Positions 26,628 to 35,769 are shown, numbered from the stretch's first letter. The stretch: DNA of 64,000 bases from Aurantimonadaceae bacterium (GCA_947474855.1 CANJKV010000003.1:26376-90375), one strand, 5' to 3'. A program made the numbers and translations. The notes: generated by a model not told the origin, from the letters alone.

Positions 26628-26996
26628 CTAAGCCATTCCGGTGCGCAGGGAGGGTGCGGTCGCGCTGTCGGGATCGCCGGGGCTCTCCTCGACCCCGCCG
26701 TATCCGCCGATCGGGAGGTCGGGGTCGATGTCCGCGTCGGCGTCGAACCGAAGCAGCCAGCAGCCGCTGCCGCCCGCCGCCGTCGCGGCGGCGAGGAACG
26801 GCTCCGAGAAGCCGAAGCGGCGCAGCCGCGCCAGGGTCTCGTCCCGGACGTCCTCGGACGCCAGCGACGCGGTCGAGACGATCCACCCGTGTTCGTACGG
26901 GATGACCGTCACGGGATGGTCGGCCCCGTCCAGGATCGCCGCATCCCCGTCGGTGAGGTGGCCGGTCGAGATGTCCTTGAAGCTCAGAATGGTCAT
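26628..26996 (-). CDS. DUF5983-like protein
   Basis: A 122-residue acidic protein beginning MTILSFKDISTGHLTDGD, a pattern I associate with DUF5983 (start of the form xxDISTxHL). It continues VTVIPYEHGWIVSTASL, RLRRFGFSEPFLAAATAA and LLRFDADADIDPDLPIGGY. Small proteins of this kind occur in alphaproteobacterial plasmids and islands; function unknown. ATG 26996 is preferred over a 27302 start that adds 102 low-quality residues. Family name moderately sure. Confidence 0.6.
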   Translation of the reverse strand: MTILSFKDISTGHLTDGDAAILDGADHPVTVIPYEHGWIVSTASLASEDVRDETLARLRRFGFSEPFLAAATAAGGSGCWLLRFDADADIDPDLPIGGYGGVEESPGDPDSATAPSLRTGMA

Positions 26997-27353
26997 GCGC
27001 GCTCCCCCGTCTGCCACCTCAGGGTCGCCCAGGGGAATGTGGCCCGCAAGCGGCGCCGCACGGAAGCGAACGGGCCACGGGACTTCGACTCCGCCAATCG
27101 AAGGCCATCCCGCATTGACCGTTGGCGCACCGCCTCCGCTTCGGTGCAAGCGGCCTTCGATCTCACCGCCCCCCCACGCGACCGCGCGCGGCAACGCGCG
27201 CCGTCCGCGCCCGATCCGGGATGCGGCAATGGCCGGACCCGCAGCCCCGCCGCACAAGCCGCAGGACCCGGCCGGAGCGCCGAATGCGCGGAGATCGACC
27301 ACGCATCGTGAACAGCCCTTTCTCTCCGAAGCCGACCGCGGATCGGCCCGGGG
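26997..27353. other. Intergenic region
   Basis: About 355 bp, Arg/Ala-rich translations only. Nothing recognised. Confidence 0.35.
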
Positions 27354-27758
27354 TCAGCCGAACAGGGCTCTTGCGACCTCGGCCGTGACGACCGGCTTCT
27401 GGAGGAGCGGAACGCTCTGGTAGTCGGTTGGAACCGTCCACCGGTCGTAGCCCGTCGCGAAGACGCAGGGCACGCCCCGCCTGCGCAGGACGTCGACCAG
27501 AGGAAAGACCCTCTCTCCCAGAAGGTTGATGTCGAGCACGGCGCCATCGATGGCCTGCCCGTTGAGGACGACATCGAAGGCAAGCGTCAACGAGGACACG
27601 GGCCCCACCACCTCGGCGCCGAAGTCCTCGAAGTCGCGGACCGTCTCCTCGGCCACGAAGAAGTCGTCCTCGACAACCAGGACGCGCTTGTTCCTCAAGC
27701 TGGGCGGCTGGGGCCGGAAGGCGTTCCGGGGCTCCTGGTCCATGCTGTCATGGGTCAT
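27354..27758 (-). CDS. Single-domain response regulator
   Basis: A 134-residue CheY-like receiver: KRVLVVEDDFFVAEETV (acidic pair), GAVLDINLLGE with the likely phospho-acceptor Asp, FATGYD and LLQKPV with the conserved Lys. No output domain, so it signals by protein contact. Start set at ATG 27758; ATG 27743 is also possible. A paralogue lies at 29201 and a PAS protein between them, suggesting one sensory module, perhaps served by the large hybrid kinase at 47033. Confidence 0.8.
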   Translation of the reverse strand: MTHDSMDQEPRNAFRPQPPSLRNKRVLVVEDDFFVAEETVRDFEDFGAEVVGPVSSLTLAFDVVLNGQAIDGAVLDINLLGERVFPLVDVLRRRGVPCVFATGYDRWTVPTDYQSVPLLQKPVVTAEVARALFG

Positions 27759-28154
27759 GATCGGTCCATCCGCCGCAGGTTGTCCGCGCTCAAACAGGCA
27801 CGGTGGGCAAGTCATGGCAATCATTTGATGATGGCTGGACAGATGATGGCCCGCAAAGCTTCGCCGGCTGATACAAGCCGACCTAACATGTTGTCGCTCA
27901 TGCATTTCCTCCGGAACGCGCAACTCGCGTCCGCCATTGCTCCGACGCGCGGGTGACCTCCCGACCCACGCTCATCGGTAGACCGAAATGCATGATGGTT
28001 GGTCCAGCCCGCCGTCGCGTCTCTCCCGCGACGGCGGGTCCTTGCCGCAATGCGGCGTCCGGCGAAGCGAAGCGCGCCGCAGCCTGCCATCGCCGCCGAC
28101 CCCGGAACCATCGGCGTCAACGACAAGACGAAGCCGGCCTGCTACTTCATCCGA
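27759..28154. other. Intergenic region
   Basis: About 395 bp between a leftward and a rightward gene, so it should hold both promoters. No clear operator or repeat seen. Confidence 0.35.
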
Positions 28155-28397
28155 ATGGATCGGCGCTCCATCCTGCAACGCCTTGCACAGGCCCACCAAC
28201 ACATCGCCTTGGCCGACCGCCTCGTCATGCGGCAACGCGATCTCGTGGAGAGATTGGAGCGTGCAGGTCACGACGCTGCCGAGGCACTTAGAATGCTCGC
28301 GAACCTCGAGGACCTTCAGCGCCTTCACCTCGCAGACCGCATCCGCCTCGAGCGGGAACTCGCCAACCTCGATGAAGGGCGACATCCACGCACATAG
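28155..28397 (+). CDS. Small coiled-coil protein of unknown function
   Basis: An 80-residue, wholly helical protein (SILQRLAQAHQHIALADRL, RQRDLVERLERAGHDAAEA, LRMLANLEDLQRLHLADR). The heptad pattern predicts a coiled coil. Proteins of this type (AExHIAxGxxxxxRQxxxV, then GHDxxEAxxLL) recur in rhizobia. It overlaps the end of the opposite-strand PAS gene by 110 bp. Function unknown. Confidence 0.65.
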   Translation: MDRRSILQRLAQAHQHIALADRLVMRQRDLVERLERAGHDAAEALRMLANLEDLQRLHLADRIRLERELANLDEGRHPRT

Positions 28398-28944
28398 ATG
28401 CGTTCAGGCGGTTCCGTCCGGCATCTTCCCGATGGTTGGCGGCGAGGCGGCGGCCCGCCTCCAGGAGGACGGCCTCGATGAGCCGGGACAGGATGTCCTC
28501 GTCGAGCTCCCGCGCGAGGTCGAGGGCGGCGATGAGGTGGTTGACCATGTCGATGCGCGCGTGGCCCTGTGGCTTCGCGGGTCGTGCCTCGAAGAGAGCG
28601 TCGGCATAGTACCGCGTTACCTCTCCCTGGCCATGGAAGGCGCGGCCGAGCCCAGACACGGGCTGCGGTTCCGGATGGCCGTCGACGATCCTGTAGGTGG
28701 GGGCGAAGGTCGTTCCGTTCTCGTACGCCTCCCGCAGGCTGGCCGCGAAAGGCTCCGGATCCTCTGGGTGGATCTTGGCGGCGAAGCGCGAAAGCGCTGT
28801 CCTGGCGTGCCCCTCCTCGGGTGCCACGCCGAAGGCCGCGCAGACCCTCTCGTCGGCATGCACGACCTGCGAAGTCGGGTCGAGGCGCCAGAAGCCGAGC
28901 AGGTTGTGCCCCGATCCCCCGCCGACCTTTCGCGCCGGCGCCAT
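28288..28944 (-). CDS. PAS-domain protein
   Basis: A 218-residue protein with one PAS fold (LLGFWRLDPTSQVVHADERV, FAAKIHPEDPEPFAASL, EYENGTTFAPTYRIV-type insert). A helical segment IDMVNHLIAALDLARELDEDIL follows, looking like a dimerisation helix, but no kinase ATPase domain follows. The last 40 residues overlap an opposite-strand gene and may be spurious. It could be a truncated HWE-kinase sensor or a stand-alone PAS regulator. ATG 28944 chosen because the PAS fold starts right after it. Confidence 0.65.
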   Translation of the reverse strand: MAPARKVGGGSGHNLLGFWRLDPTSQVVHADERVCAAFGVAPEEGHARTALSRFAAKIHPEDPEPFAASLREAYENGTTFAPTYRIVDGHPEPQPVSGLGRAFHGQGEVTRYYADALFEARPAKPQGHARIDMVNHLIAALDLARELDEDILSRLIEAVLLEAGRRLAANHREDAGRNRLNASMCVDVALHRGWRVPARGGCGLRGEGAEGPRGSRAF

Positions 28945-29200
28945 CGACCGCCCTCCACCAACGTTCGTTGACCCACGCGCCGCGTCCGCGAGCGCTGCCC
29001 GGCGACAGATGATCTTGCCGGAAGGGCCGCGGGTCCAATGCCGCCCGGGTGTTCGCCGGAGCCGCCGACCCATGTTGCCCGCGGCGCGATGAATGGTTCC
29101 GGCAACGTGGTGGGCACCGGGAGCAAGGTGCCGCATCCGCCCGAGCCCGCACCCCGGACTTGCTCCGATTGAACGGCTGGGTTCGGCCTGCCCGCTCCTG

Positions 29201-29593
29201 TCAGCCGTCTCCGAACAGGGAGCGCGCCAACCACGCGGCTTCTTGGGGCTTCTGGTGGTAGGGCACGTGACGGAAGGCGGCAGGGATGAGCTGTTCCTCA
29301 TAGCTGGTGGAGAAGACGAAGGGCACGCCCAGCCGTTGCAGTTCCTCCGCCGACGGAAAGACCGCCCCGTCCGGCAGGTTGATGTCGAGCGTCGCCCCAT
29401 CTACGGCATCGTCGGCGGCGAGGAGGGCGAGCGCCTGCGCCATGGACGGGACGGGTCCCAGGACCACCGCGCCCAGGTCCTGAAACTCACAGGCCATGTC
29501 GAAGGCGATGAAGTAGTCGTCCTCGACGATCAGGATGCGCTTTCCCGATAGGTTCATGGGCCTGGGCTGACGCGACGGATGCTGAGCGGCCAT
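29201..29593 (-). CDS. Single-domain response regulator
   Basis: A 130-residue receiver similar to that at 27354: KRILIVEDDYFIAFDMA, GATLDINLPDG (phospho-acceptor Asp), VFSTSYEE and PYHQKPQE (conserved Lys). No output domain. Start at ATG 29593; further ATGs upstream (29683) are less likely. Close resemblance to 27354 suggests duplication within this region. Confidence 0.8.
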   Translation of the reverse strand: MAAQHPSRQPRPMNLSGKRILIVEDDYFIAFDMACEFQDLGAVVLGPVPSMAQALALLAADDAVDGATLDINLPDGAVFPSAEELQRLGVPFVFSTSYEEQLIPAAFRHVPYHQKPQEAAWLARSLFGDG

Positions 29594-30282
29594 GCGGCTC
29601 CCCTTCATGAAGGCTCCGAATGGACCACGATTAACGGCATCGAGCCAGGTGGGGCAAAGACTTACATGGTGAGTGCCTGACATACGTCCGGCAAAGGGTC
29701 AGCCACATGAGGCTCGGCGCCTCCTTCCACGAAGCGGCCGCGGAGCAGTTCGCAGACGGAAGGATCGGCCGGCGAGCTGCCGGCATGGCTGGGTAGGCTC
29801 CTGGCTGCCTGAGCTGAACACCTGGCTCTGAGTTGCGACCCGTCGGGGGGTGGGGGCGCGGCAACATCGCCGTGGGCAGAGGCCCGACGCCGATGAGGGT
29901 CGCGATAGGTGCGTTCGTTGCCGCGTCGTCGGTCGTGGCTGAAGTGTCGAGGGCTGCTTGGCAGGGGCGCTTTCCGTGGTTTGCACGAGGCGCGTCTTTA
30001 GCCCGGACTGCCGACGACAGGAGCCCGCCGGCAGCAGCCCGGTGGGTCGGGTTGTCGAACCGGAGGGTTGGCACGGCTTGATGGGCCCCGACGACAAGCC
30101 GGGGCGTGCCGCTCGTGCACCCGATGGCTGTCCCGCTCCGGAACGCCTGGCTCAGCCGTCCTTGCTCGGGCCTGTTGCCTACGCAGCTCATTGCCGCGGC
30201 GCAGGGCGGTTCTCCGATCGAGGACGTTAGCGGAAAGGGCGAAAGGGAGCCCGATGCCTAACTGGGCAGGGCGTCTCCCTTG
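29594..30282. other. Long intergenic region, nothing recognised
   Basis: About 690 bp. Several frames are open on both strands but none has a domain, good start or consistent codon use. No repeat copy found. Confidence 0.4.
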
Positions 30283-30744
30283 TCATCTCTTCGGGAGCAA
30301 GCCCTTGGCTATGCTCGTCTTGACCGTGCGGAGCCGATCGGCCACCTCGCCCGCGATCCGCGCCTCCACCCTGTCGACTGCCTTGGCGTGGAAGCGCCTC
30401 AGAACGGCGCCGATCGGCTTCGTGGTGAAATGGAGGTGATTGTTGATCTCCAGGTATGCCACATGGTCGGCATACTGGATCAGGTAGAGGAGCTCGTTGC
30501 TATCCCTGCTGCCCAGGTGGAGGTGCATGATCCCGTCCTCCTCCAGAAGCTCGTCATGCGTGACGCCGATACCCTTTCGGTAAGCCCATCGGGGAAGTTC
30601 GTGCCCGCTTTCGATGCAATCCTGGATCACGTCGAAGAACGGCAGCAGGTCAGGACGCTGGGCCATGCCGATCGTGTCGCGCCAACTGTCAGCGATATAG
30701 ACGAGCTTCGGTCTCCGCTGGATGCGCGGCAGCTTCAAACGCAT
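30283..30744 (-). CDS. Unrecognised protein, possible toxin of a TA-like pair
   Basis: A 153-residue protein, basic N-terminus (MRLKLPRIQRRPKL), middle ELPRWAYRKGIGVTHDELL, then IMHLHLGSRDSNELLYLIQYAD and LHFTTKPIGAVLRRFH. The beta-strand-rich centre with HLHLG resembles mRNA-interferase-like folds only loosely. It starts 15 bp after the end of a small gene on the same strand, an antitoxin-toxin arrangement. Function is not established. Confidence 0.6.
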   Translation of the reverse strand: MRLKLPRIQRRPKLVYIADSWRDTIGMAQRPDLLPFFDVIQDCIESGHELPRWAYRKGIGVTHDELLEEDGIMHLHLGSRDSNELLYLIQYADHVAYLEINNHLHFTTKPIGAVLRRFHAKAVDRVEARIAGEVADRLRTVKTSIAKGLLPKR

Positions 30745-30759
30745 GAGGAAGGTCGGGGA

Positions 30760-31002
30760 TCAGCGGCCGAAGAGACGCTTGTGCAGTTCGGTGCGGTCCA
30801 TCCCGGTCGCCAGCCACGCCTTGCCCTCGTCGACCTCGTCGGCCACGCGAACCAACCTCTTCCTCGTGGTCTCCGTGTCCGCTGCCGCACGGGGCATGGC
30901 GACGGAAGACCTCTTGCCACCTACCGACGTAGCTCCATCGCCGACGCTCACACGACGTTGAGCCGGCGCAGGAATTCCTCGCTCCAATGTCAGGGTAGGC
31001 AT
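30760..31002 (-). CDS. Small protein, possible antitoxin
   Basis: An 80-residue protein. The first half (TLTLERGIPAPAQRRVSV) is of unclear fold; the second half (TTRKRLVRVADEVDEGKAW, TELHKRLFG) is a charged helix of the sort that wraps a toxin. It lies 15 bp upstream of the 153-residue gene. ATG 31002 chosen; an adjacent ATG is at 31005. Confidence 0.5.
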   Translation of the reverse strand: MPTLTLERGIPAPAQRRVSVGDGATSVGGKRSSVAMPRAAADTETTRKRLVRVADEVDEGKAWLATGMDRTELHKRLFGR

Positions 31003-31637
31003 CATCAATCTCCAGGACAGGCTCATGTCTAGCCCGCGACCGTTTCCAAATCAACAACTCCTGGACCCTGCCGCGGTTGCCGGCGTGGACGTGCCCAGTC
31101 GAGGTAAGATGCGGACCCGACCCCATCTGAAGAACGGGTGGGGCCGCCGAAGCGACGTTGTCGCACGAGCGAACTGCGACGCGGTCCTGAAACCCACCAT
31201 GGGCATCGCTTGATCCGACATGGATGATCGTACGATAAGTCCGAGCCGGCGGCATGGTCGAACGTGCCAACAGGCATGACCTGCTCACCGCATCAAATGG
31301 ATGCCTCCCGCAAGGGTCGCAAGAACCGCATGTCGTCAGACAGTCTTGCCTCGACCTGAAGGAACTGCGCGGTGAGGTGCGAAGCGGGCAGCAACTGCCG
31401 GCAAGTTCGATAGGCTTGAGGATGCACAAGCCGAGGCTTGGAACTCCGTCTTTCCTTCCCCGACCATCGCGCCACCGCCCCGTTCTTCGGACGCCGCGAC
31501 TTCGCGGCGATGTCCAGCCTTGCCTGGATGGCGGATTGGGTGGCCGCCCAAAGCAAGCGCGCGCTCAGACCCTGCACAAGGTGACGGCAGCATTCGGCAC
31601 CGCGCGTGTGAGCCCCTCCCCACGCTCTCGGCTCTCC
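31003..31637. other. Long intergenic region, nothing recognised
   Basis: About 635 bp. A minus-strand frame (31293-31577) is open but resembles no family. No repeat copy. Confidence 0.35.
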
Positions 31638-32183
31638 TCAAGCCGAGAGCGGCATCAGCCTGGCTTTGTTGGCCTCGATCACGTCGCGCGTCATCATCCG
31701 CAAGACCACCATGCGGGCAAGCTTCTGGAGCGTCGTGCGCTCGTGCTCGGACAGGTCAGGGCGCGGCACCCTGTCGATGATGCACAGCGTCCCGACCGGC
31801 TGACCGCCGATGCCGATCAGGGGCGCACCTGCATAGAAGCGGATGTGCGGCGCGCCCGTGACAAGTGGGTTTGTCGCAAAGCGCGGGTCCCGCCTCGCAT
31901 CGGAAACAACGAGAACCTCGTCCCTGCGGGTGATCGCGTGGGCGCAGAAGGACACGTCCCGGCTTGTCTCGCAGACATCGAGGCCGACGCGTGCCTTGAA
32001 GATCTGCTTGTCGCGGCCGACAAGCGAGACCAGCGCGATCGGAGCCTCGAAGAGGTGGGCAGCGAGGTCCACGATGATGTCGAAGGCACGATCGGGCGGC
32101 GTGTTGATGACGGCCATGGCTGCCAGGGCGGAGAGGCGGGCTTCCTCGTCGTGAGGAACAGGATAGGAAGGGCAGTTGCTCAT
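31638..32183 (-). CDS. GAF-domain sensor protein
   Basis: A 181-residue protein that is essentially one GAF domain: FDIIVDLAAHLFEAPIALVSL, the loop RDVSFCAHAIT, VVSDARRDPRFATNPLV and FYAGAPLIGIGGQPVGTLCI. This GAF type is common ahead of GGDEF or kinase domains in Alphaproteobacteria, but here it is alone. It probably senses a small ligand or redox state. ATG 32183 gives the normal N-terminus. Confidence 0.8.
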   Translation of the reverse strand: MSNCPSYPVPHDEEARLSALAAMAVINTPPDRAFDIIVDLAAHLFEAPIALVSLVGRDKQIFKARVGLDVCETSRDVSFCAHAITRRDEVLVVSDARRDPRFATNPLVTGAPHIRFYAGAPLIGIGGQPVGTLCIIDRVPRPDLSEHERTTLQKLARMVVLRMMTRDVIEANKARLMPLSA

Positions 32184-32523
32184 CGGTCTCGCATCCGTTC
32201 AGTCCGGCTGATGACGTGCCAGAAGCTCAACGGTTGCCGCTCGCACCGGCTTTCCTCGTGGCATCGGCTAACGGATGGTGTTCAGCGCCCGGACGATGTG
32301 AAGTGCCTTCGCCAAGGTTGAGCGCCCCTTCCACGATCCAGCTACGGATGGTGATCGGTCGCAGCACAAGATTATTCCCGACGATCCGCTGGCTCTGACG
32401 TGATCAAGCAGCCCCATGCATGCTTGACGAGCCAGAAGCATCTTCCACGAGGCGCACGCCAGAGTGCTGGCAGGGGGTTCGTGATCGGTGGGAGGAACTC
32501 ACGGCCTACGGATGAGGTGCATG
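32184..32523. other. Divergent intergenic region
   Basis: About 340 bp between the GAF gene (left) and the MarR gene (right). It should hold both promoters; MarR proteins often bind such regions. No palindrome stood out. Confidence 0.35.
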
Positions 32524-33018
32524 ATGAATAGGATCCTACCAGGCAGCGAACTGAACTTCCTGTTGGGCGACGCGGCGCGGCTGTGGCGGCAAGCCGTCGA
32601 GCGCGCCCTCTCCGACGCCGACCTGGGCCTCACGGGCAGCGAAGTTCGCACCCTGACCTACGTGGCGCGCTTCGAAGGCACTCGGCAGCGCGACCTTGCA
32701 GGCCTCATGGGGATCGAGCCGATGACCTTGTCCGCCATGCTGGAGGTGCTGGAGAAGCGAGGCCTCGTCGATCGCCGGATTGATCCCCGGGATCGTCGCG
32801 CCCGCTGCATCCACCTGACGGCCGAGGCTACAGCCGTGTTCGAGCGCATCGCCCCGGCGTCCCGCCTTGTGCAGGACCATGCCTTGGACGGATTTTCCAT
32901 GGAGCAGCGGCGAGCGTTCGAGAGCGCGTTGAGGGTCGTCCGCGGCAATCTCATGCGTCACGTCTGCTCGGCTGGCAGGATCGGTTCGGCGGCCGGAAAT
33001 CGCCCTGAGGCTGCTTGA
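32524..33018 (+). CDS. MarR-family regulator
   Basis: A 164-residue winged-helix protein. LTGSEVRTLTYVARFEGT, QRDLAGLMGIEPMTLSAMLEV and KRGLVDRRIDPRDRRARCIHLT are the MarR recognition helix and wing (D-x-RD-R-R). Start at ATG 32524 (ATG 32521 directly before it is equivalent). The C-terminal dimerisation helix is complete. It may control the divergent GAF gene. Confidence 0.85.
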   Translation: MNRILPGSELNFLLGDAARLWRQAVERALSDADLGLTGSEVRTLTYVARFEGTRQRDLAGLMGIEPMTLSAMLEVLEKRGLVDRRIDPRDRRARCIHLTAEATAVFERIAPASRLVQDHALDGFSMEQRRAFESALRVVRGNLMRHVCSAGRIGSAAGNRPEAA

Positions 33019-33884
33019 GGAACCGAGATCGTCGGCACGAAGCGGCTGTCCACGATGACGCCGCAACGTTCCCTATCGTGAGGCCGCTCACCACACCGAC
33101 CTGAAATGACGCGCGGTGCTTGAGGGTCGTGGCGCCATGGCATGTTGGGCAGCCGGATCAACCACACCGGGATAGGTTCCCTCCTCGCCGCCCGTCCGCC
33201 GTTGTACCGAGGGGTGGCCCTACCGGCCGCACCTATCCCCAATCCGTCATCGATCAAGCACGCGGATCGGCGTCAATTGTCAGCGCCGATGCTCGCCTCG
33301 GGTCATGCCTACCGCCCCGAGCCCGTTGAGGAGGCTCCCGCGCCAACCGGCCGGGCTCGATTCGATCCGGGAGATCCCGGCCATCAACCGTTTGCCCGGC
33401 AAGGGGCGCCCACACGGTGCTCGGTGTCGGCCGCAACGCCGGATGTGATGTCGGACTGACAACCCCGCTGAACGACATGTCGCGAATCGTACTTGACTCA
33501 AGCGACGACAAAATGTTTGCTTTCGTCAATGGCATTCACCTGAAGCCCACAGGAACTGCGCCGGGCGGCAACGCACCTCCCGGCGAACGATGACCGATTG
33601 TGCCTCGTAGGATTCATCGCTCCATGCGTCCCGTCTTCCCGCGGCGCTCCGGCCGGCCGCTGTCCCGATCCAGGATCCATACCCCCGGCGTTCCAGCACG
33701 CGCCGTCCCGACGATATCCCGGGACTGACCCGGCCTCGCCCGGGTGCGCCGTCGGCACTCGGCCGTCGGTCCCTGCCGCCCGCCGGATTCCATCCTCCCT
33801 TTCCCCTCCACCCTCCCGGAACGCGCGGCCTCCCGCCGCCGTCGCCCGCGCTTGCCCTCCGACACCGCCAGACAGGAGCATGCG
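33019..33884. other. Long non-coding region upstream of the Tn7-like module
   Basis: About 865 bp. It contains the shared sequence at 33581-33650 and an AT-richer patch near 33480-33530. One end of the Tn7-like element could lie here, but I could not identify paired TnsB-binding repeats by eye. Confidence 0.4.
33581..33650 (+). repeat. Second copy of the about 70-bp sequence at 26223-26291
   Basis: CCGGCGAACG, TTGTGCCTCGTAGG and ATTCATCGCTCCA are identical to the 26.2-kb copy. It lies about 235 bp before the first gene of the Tn7-like region. The minus strand again encodes SDESYEAQ. Confidence 0.55.
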
Positions 33885-34664
33885 ATGCCCAGACACCCCG
33901 CAGACCCGCGACCAGTCCTCCCACCAAAGCGCACCGACAGGAGGCGGCCGTGCCGCGGCGGCCGCGACGCCGCACGCAGGCCCGTCGGTCCGCTTCGCTC
34001 GTCCGTTCGGCTCGCGGACCTCGAGGCGACGCTCGCCGCGCGGCTCCTCGCCCTCATGAAACGGGAGGCCGGAGTGACCGGCGTCAACGAATATCCGGAG
34101 GCGTTCGAGTGGGTCGACGGGCGGGACGGGCGAGACCACCTGCACCTGCCGCTCGCCCTCGTGTCGCGCGTGAACGGCGACCTGGCCTTCGTGGACGCGA
34201 TGCCGCGCATCCTCCTTCGCCGGGATCCCGAGCTCGGGGGCACGCGGCGCAGGATCGAGCTCGAGTGCATGGCCCGCGGCGCGTCGTACGAGATCTGGAC
34301 CGAGGACGAGATCCTCGAGGACCGATCCGCCGTGCAGGTCCTGCGGGTTGCGGGCACGGCGGAACGGGCGTCGCACGCAAGCGCCCTCCGGTCGCTCCAG
34401 GCGCCGATGGCCGGCGACGTGCCGATCCTGACGGCGATGGCGGGGCGGCTTCTCGTCGACGACCTGCGGGCGGTCGGCGCGGGCTGGGTGGGGCGCTCGA
34501 GGCTGACCGGCATCCCCATGGCGCTCCTCTGCGACATGGAGGTCGATCCCGAAACGCGCATGTTCGTCTGGCGGCCGCGTTCGCCGGCCGGCGCCGGACA
34601 GCGGGCCGCCGGCAACCATCCGGGCGGGGAGGCTTCCGCCAGCGCCCGGGACGATGCCCCGTGA
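33885..34664 (+). CDS. TnsA-fold protein lacking catalytic residues
   Basis: A 259-residue protein that aligns by eye with the TnsA at 38304: ADLEATL with SGLEAGF, NEYPEAFEWVDGRDGRDHLHL with LQEQPAPVTYIGPDGRDVTHTF, DLAFVDAMPR with RIAFDVKPRE, YEIWTEDEIL with YLIRTEDHIH, and RASHASALRSL with the TnsA helix after it. The first Glu (residue 47) is kept, but the catalytic Asp becomes Leu (about 88) and the catalytic Lys becomes Met (106), so cleavage should be impossible. Basic N-terminus. Ribosome binding site GACAGGAG precedes ATG 33885. Its stop overlaps the PIN gene start (GTGA). I infer a derived regulatory or structural TnsA. Confidence 0.6.
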   Translation: MPRHPADPRPVLPPKRTDRRRPCRGGRDAARRPVGPLRSSVRLADLEATLAARLLALMKREAGVTGVNEYPEAFEWVDGRDGRDHLHLPLALVSRVNGDLAFVDAMPRILLRRDPELGGTRRRIELECMARGASYEIWTEDEILEDRSAVQVLRVAGTAERASHASALRSLQAPMAGDVPILTAMAGRLLVDDLRAVGAGWVGRSRLTGIPMALLCDMEVDPETRMFVWRPRSPAGAGQRAAGNHPGGEASASARDDAP

Positions 34665-35317
34665 GCCGGCCGCCGCTATACCTGCTCGACACCAACGTCG
34701 TCTCCGAGTTGGGCAAGCCCCGTCCCGACCCGCTGGTGCTCGCCTGGATCGAGTCCGCGCCGGCGGGCTCGCTCGCCATCTCCTGGAATACCGTCTTCGA
34801 GCTCCAGTTCGGCGTCGAGATGGCCCGCCTCGCCAAGTCGCCCCGCGCGGAGGCTTACGAACGCGCCCTCGTCGACCTCCTCGCGGACACCCGGTTCCGG
34901 ATCCTCTGCCCCACCCCCCAGGCGGCCCGCATGAGGGCCCGCATGCACGCGGCGCCCGACCTTTGGGCACTTGTCGCGGGACCGGCCTCCCCGAAGCGCT
35001 CGCCGCGAGGCGAGGACATCGCCATCGCCGCCACCGCCATCTCGGCCGGTGCCGTTGTCGCGACCCGCAACGTCCGCGACTTCGTGGCCATCGCGCGGCT
35101 CTTCGACCTGCCGGGCGTCCTCGATCCGGCGAGCGGCGAGTGGGCGGTCGGGCACGCGCCGGGCGGCTCCGACTCCCTGCCGGTCGCCGCCCGGACCGCT
35201 CGCCGGCGCTCGCGCCTCGGCAAGGGCGACCCTCGGGCGGCGGGCTGTTTCCGTCCGGGTGCCGGGCAGGCCTGGAGGCGGCCGGACGGGATACCGCGCT
35301 TTTCGGTCGGCGCCTGA
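34661..35317 (+). CDS. PIN-domain ribonuclease (VapC-like)
   Basis: A 218-residue protein with a PIN fold: YLLDTNVVSELGKP (first Asp), NTVFELQFGVEMARL (Glu), GEDIAIAATAISAGAVVATRN and VRDF (further acidic residues). VapC toxins cut tRNA or rRNA. The start is GTG within the stop of the upstream gene, the coupling usual between antitoxin and toxin, but the upstream gene here is a TnsA-fold protein rather than a VapB. The C-terminal 60 residues (basic, Ser/Arg-rich) are an extension beyond the PIN domain. Target unknown. Confidence 0.8.
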   Translation: MSRPPLYLLDTNVVSELGKPRPDPLVLAWIESAPAGSLAISWNTVFELQFGVEMARLAKSPRAEAYERALVDLLADTRFRILCPTPQAARMRARMHAAPDLWALVAGPASPKRSPRGEDIAIAATAISAGAVVATRNVRDFVAIARLFDLPGVLDPASGEWAVGHAPGGSDSLPVAARTARRRSRLGKGDPRAAGCFRPGAGQAWRRPDGIPRFSVGA

Positions 35318-35632
35318 AGGATCCGGCAACCATCCGGCTGGAATTTGGCACCCTTGAAACGTCCTCGAGCGGACGAAGGTCAGGGATCCGTAAAATTGCT
35401 TCCCCCAGGGCAACCGTGCCGCAAGATTTCGCCGGCACAAGCGCAATTCCTGGCAAGGTGCTGCCGCAATCGATCGGATCGATCGGTTTCGGAGGCTCCG
35501 GAGGGATCGGAAACGGTCGCCTCCCCGGGTCCGCGGTCGGCTCCGGCCACGCGGGAACATCGGGCGGAAGGCATGGTGCCCCGCCCCCTCGGACAGCCCG
35601 GCGGGCGTCCCAGGACAAGGGAGGCAGACCAC

Positions 35633-35725
35633 ATGACGCATCGTTCCGGCTCCGCCTCCCCGACGCTCCCCTCTCCCCTTCAGGACCGCCCGGTCCGCTT
35701 CCCCCTGTCGTCCATATCGGCCTGA
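35633..35725 (+). CDS. Possible 30-residue leader peptide
   Basis: ATG 35633 has a strong GGGAGG 7-8 bases upstream; the frame (THRSGSASPTLPSPLQ, ending SSISA) stops at TGA 35723-35725, 44 bases before a perfect hairpin. Composition is unremarkable. It could be a leader peptide acting on the hairpin, or chance. Confidence 0.3.
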   Translation: MTHRSGSASPTLPSPLQDRPVRFPLSSISA

Positions 35726-35769
35726 GGCCGGGCTGACGCCCGCCTCCGGCACGACACGCCCCGCCTAGT

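Noticed and set aside
31254..32321. Long plus-strand frame opposite the GAF gene
   Set aside because: Antisense shadow of the GAF-domain gene with no domain of its own.
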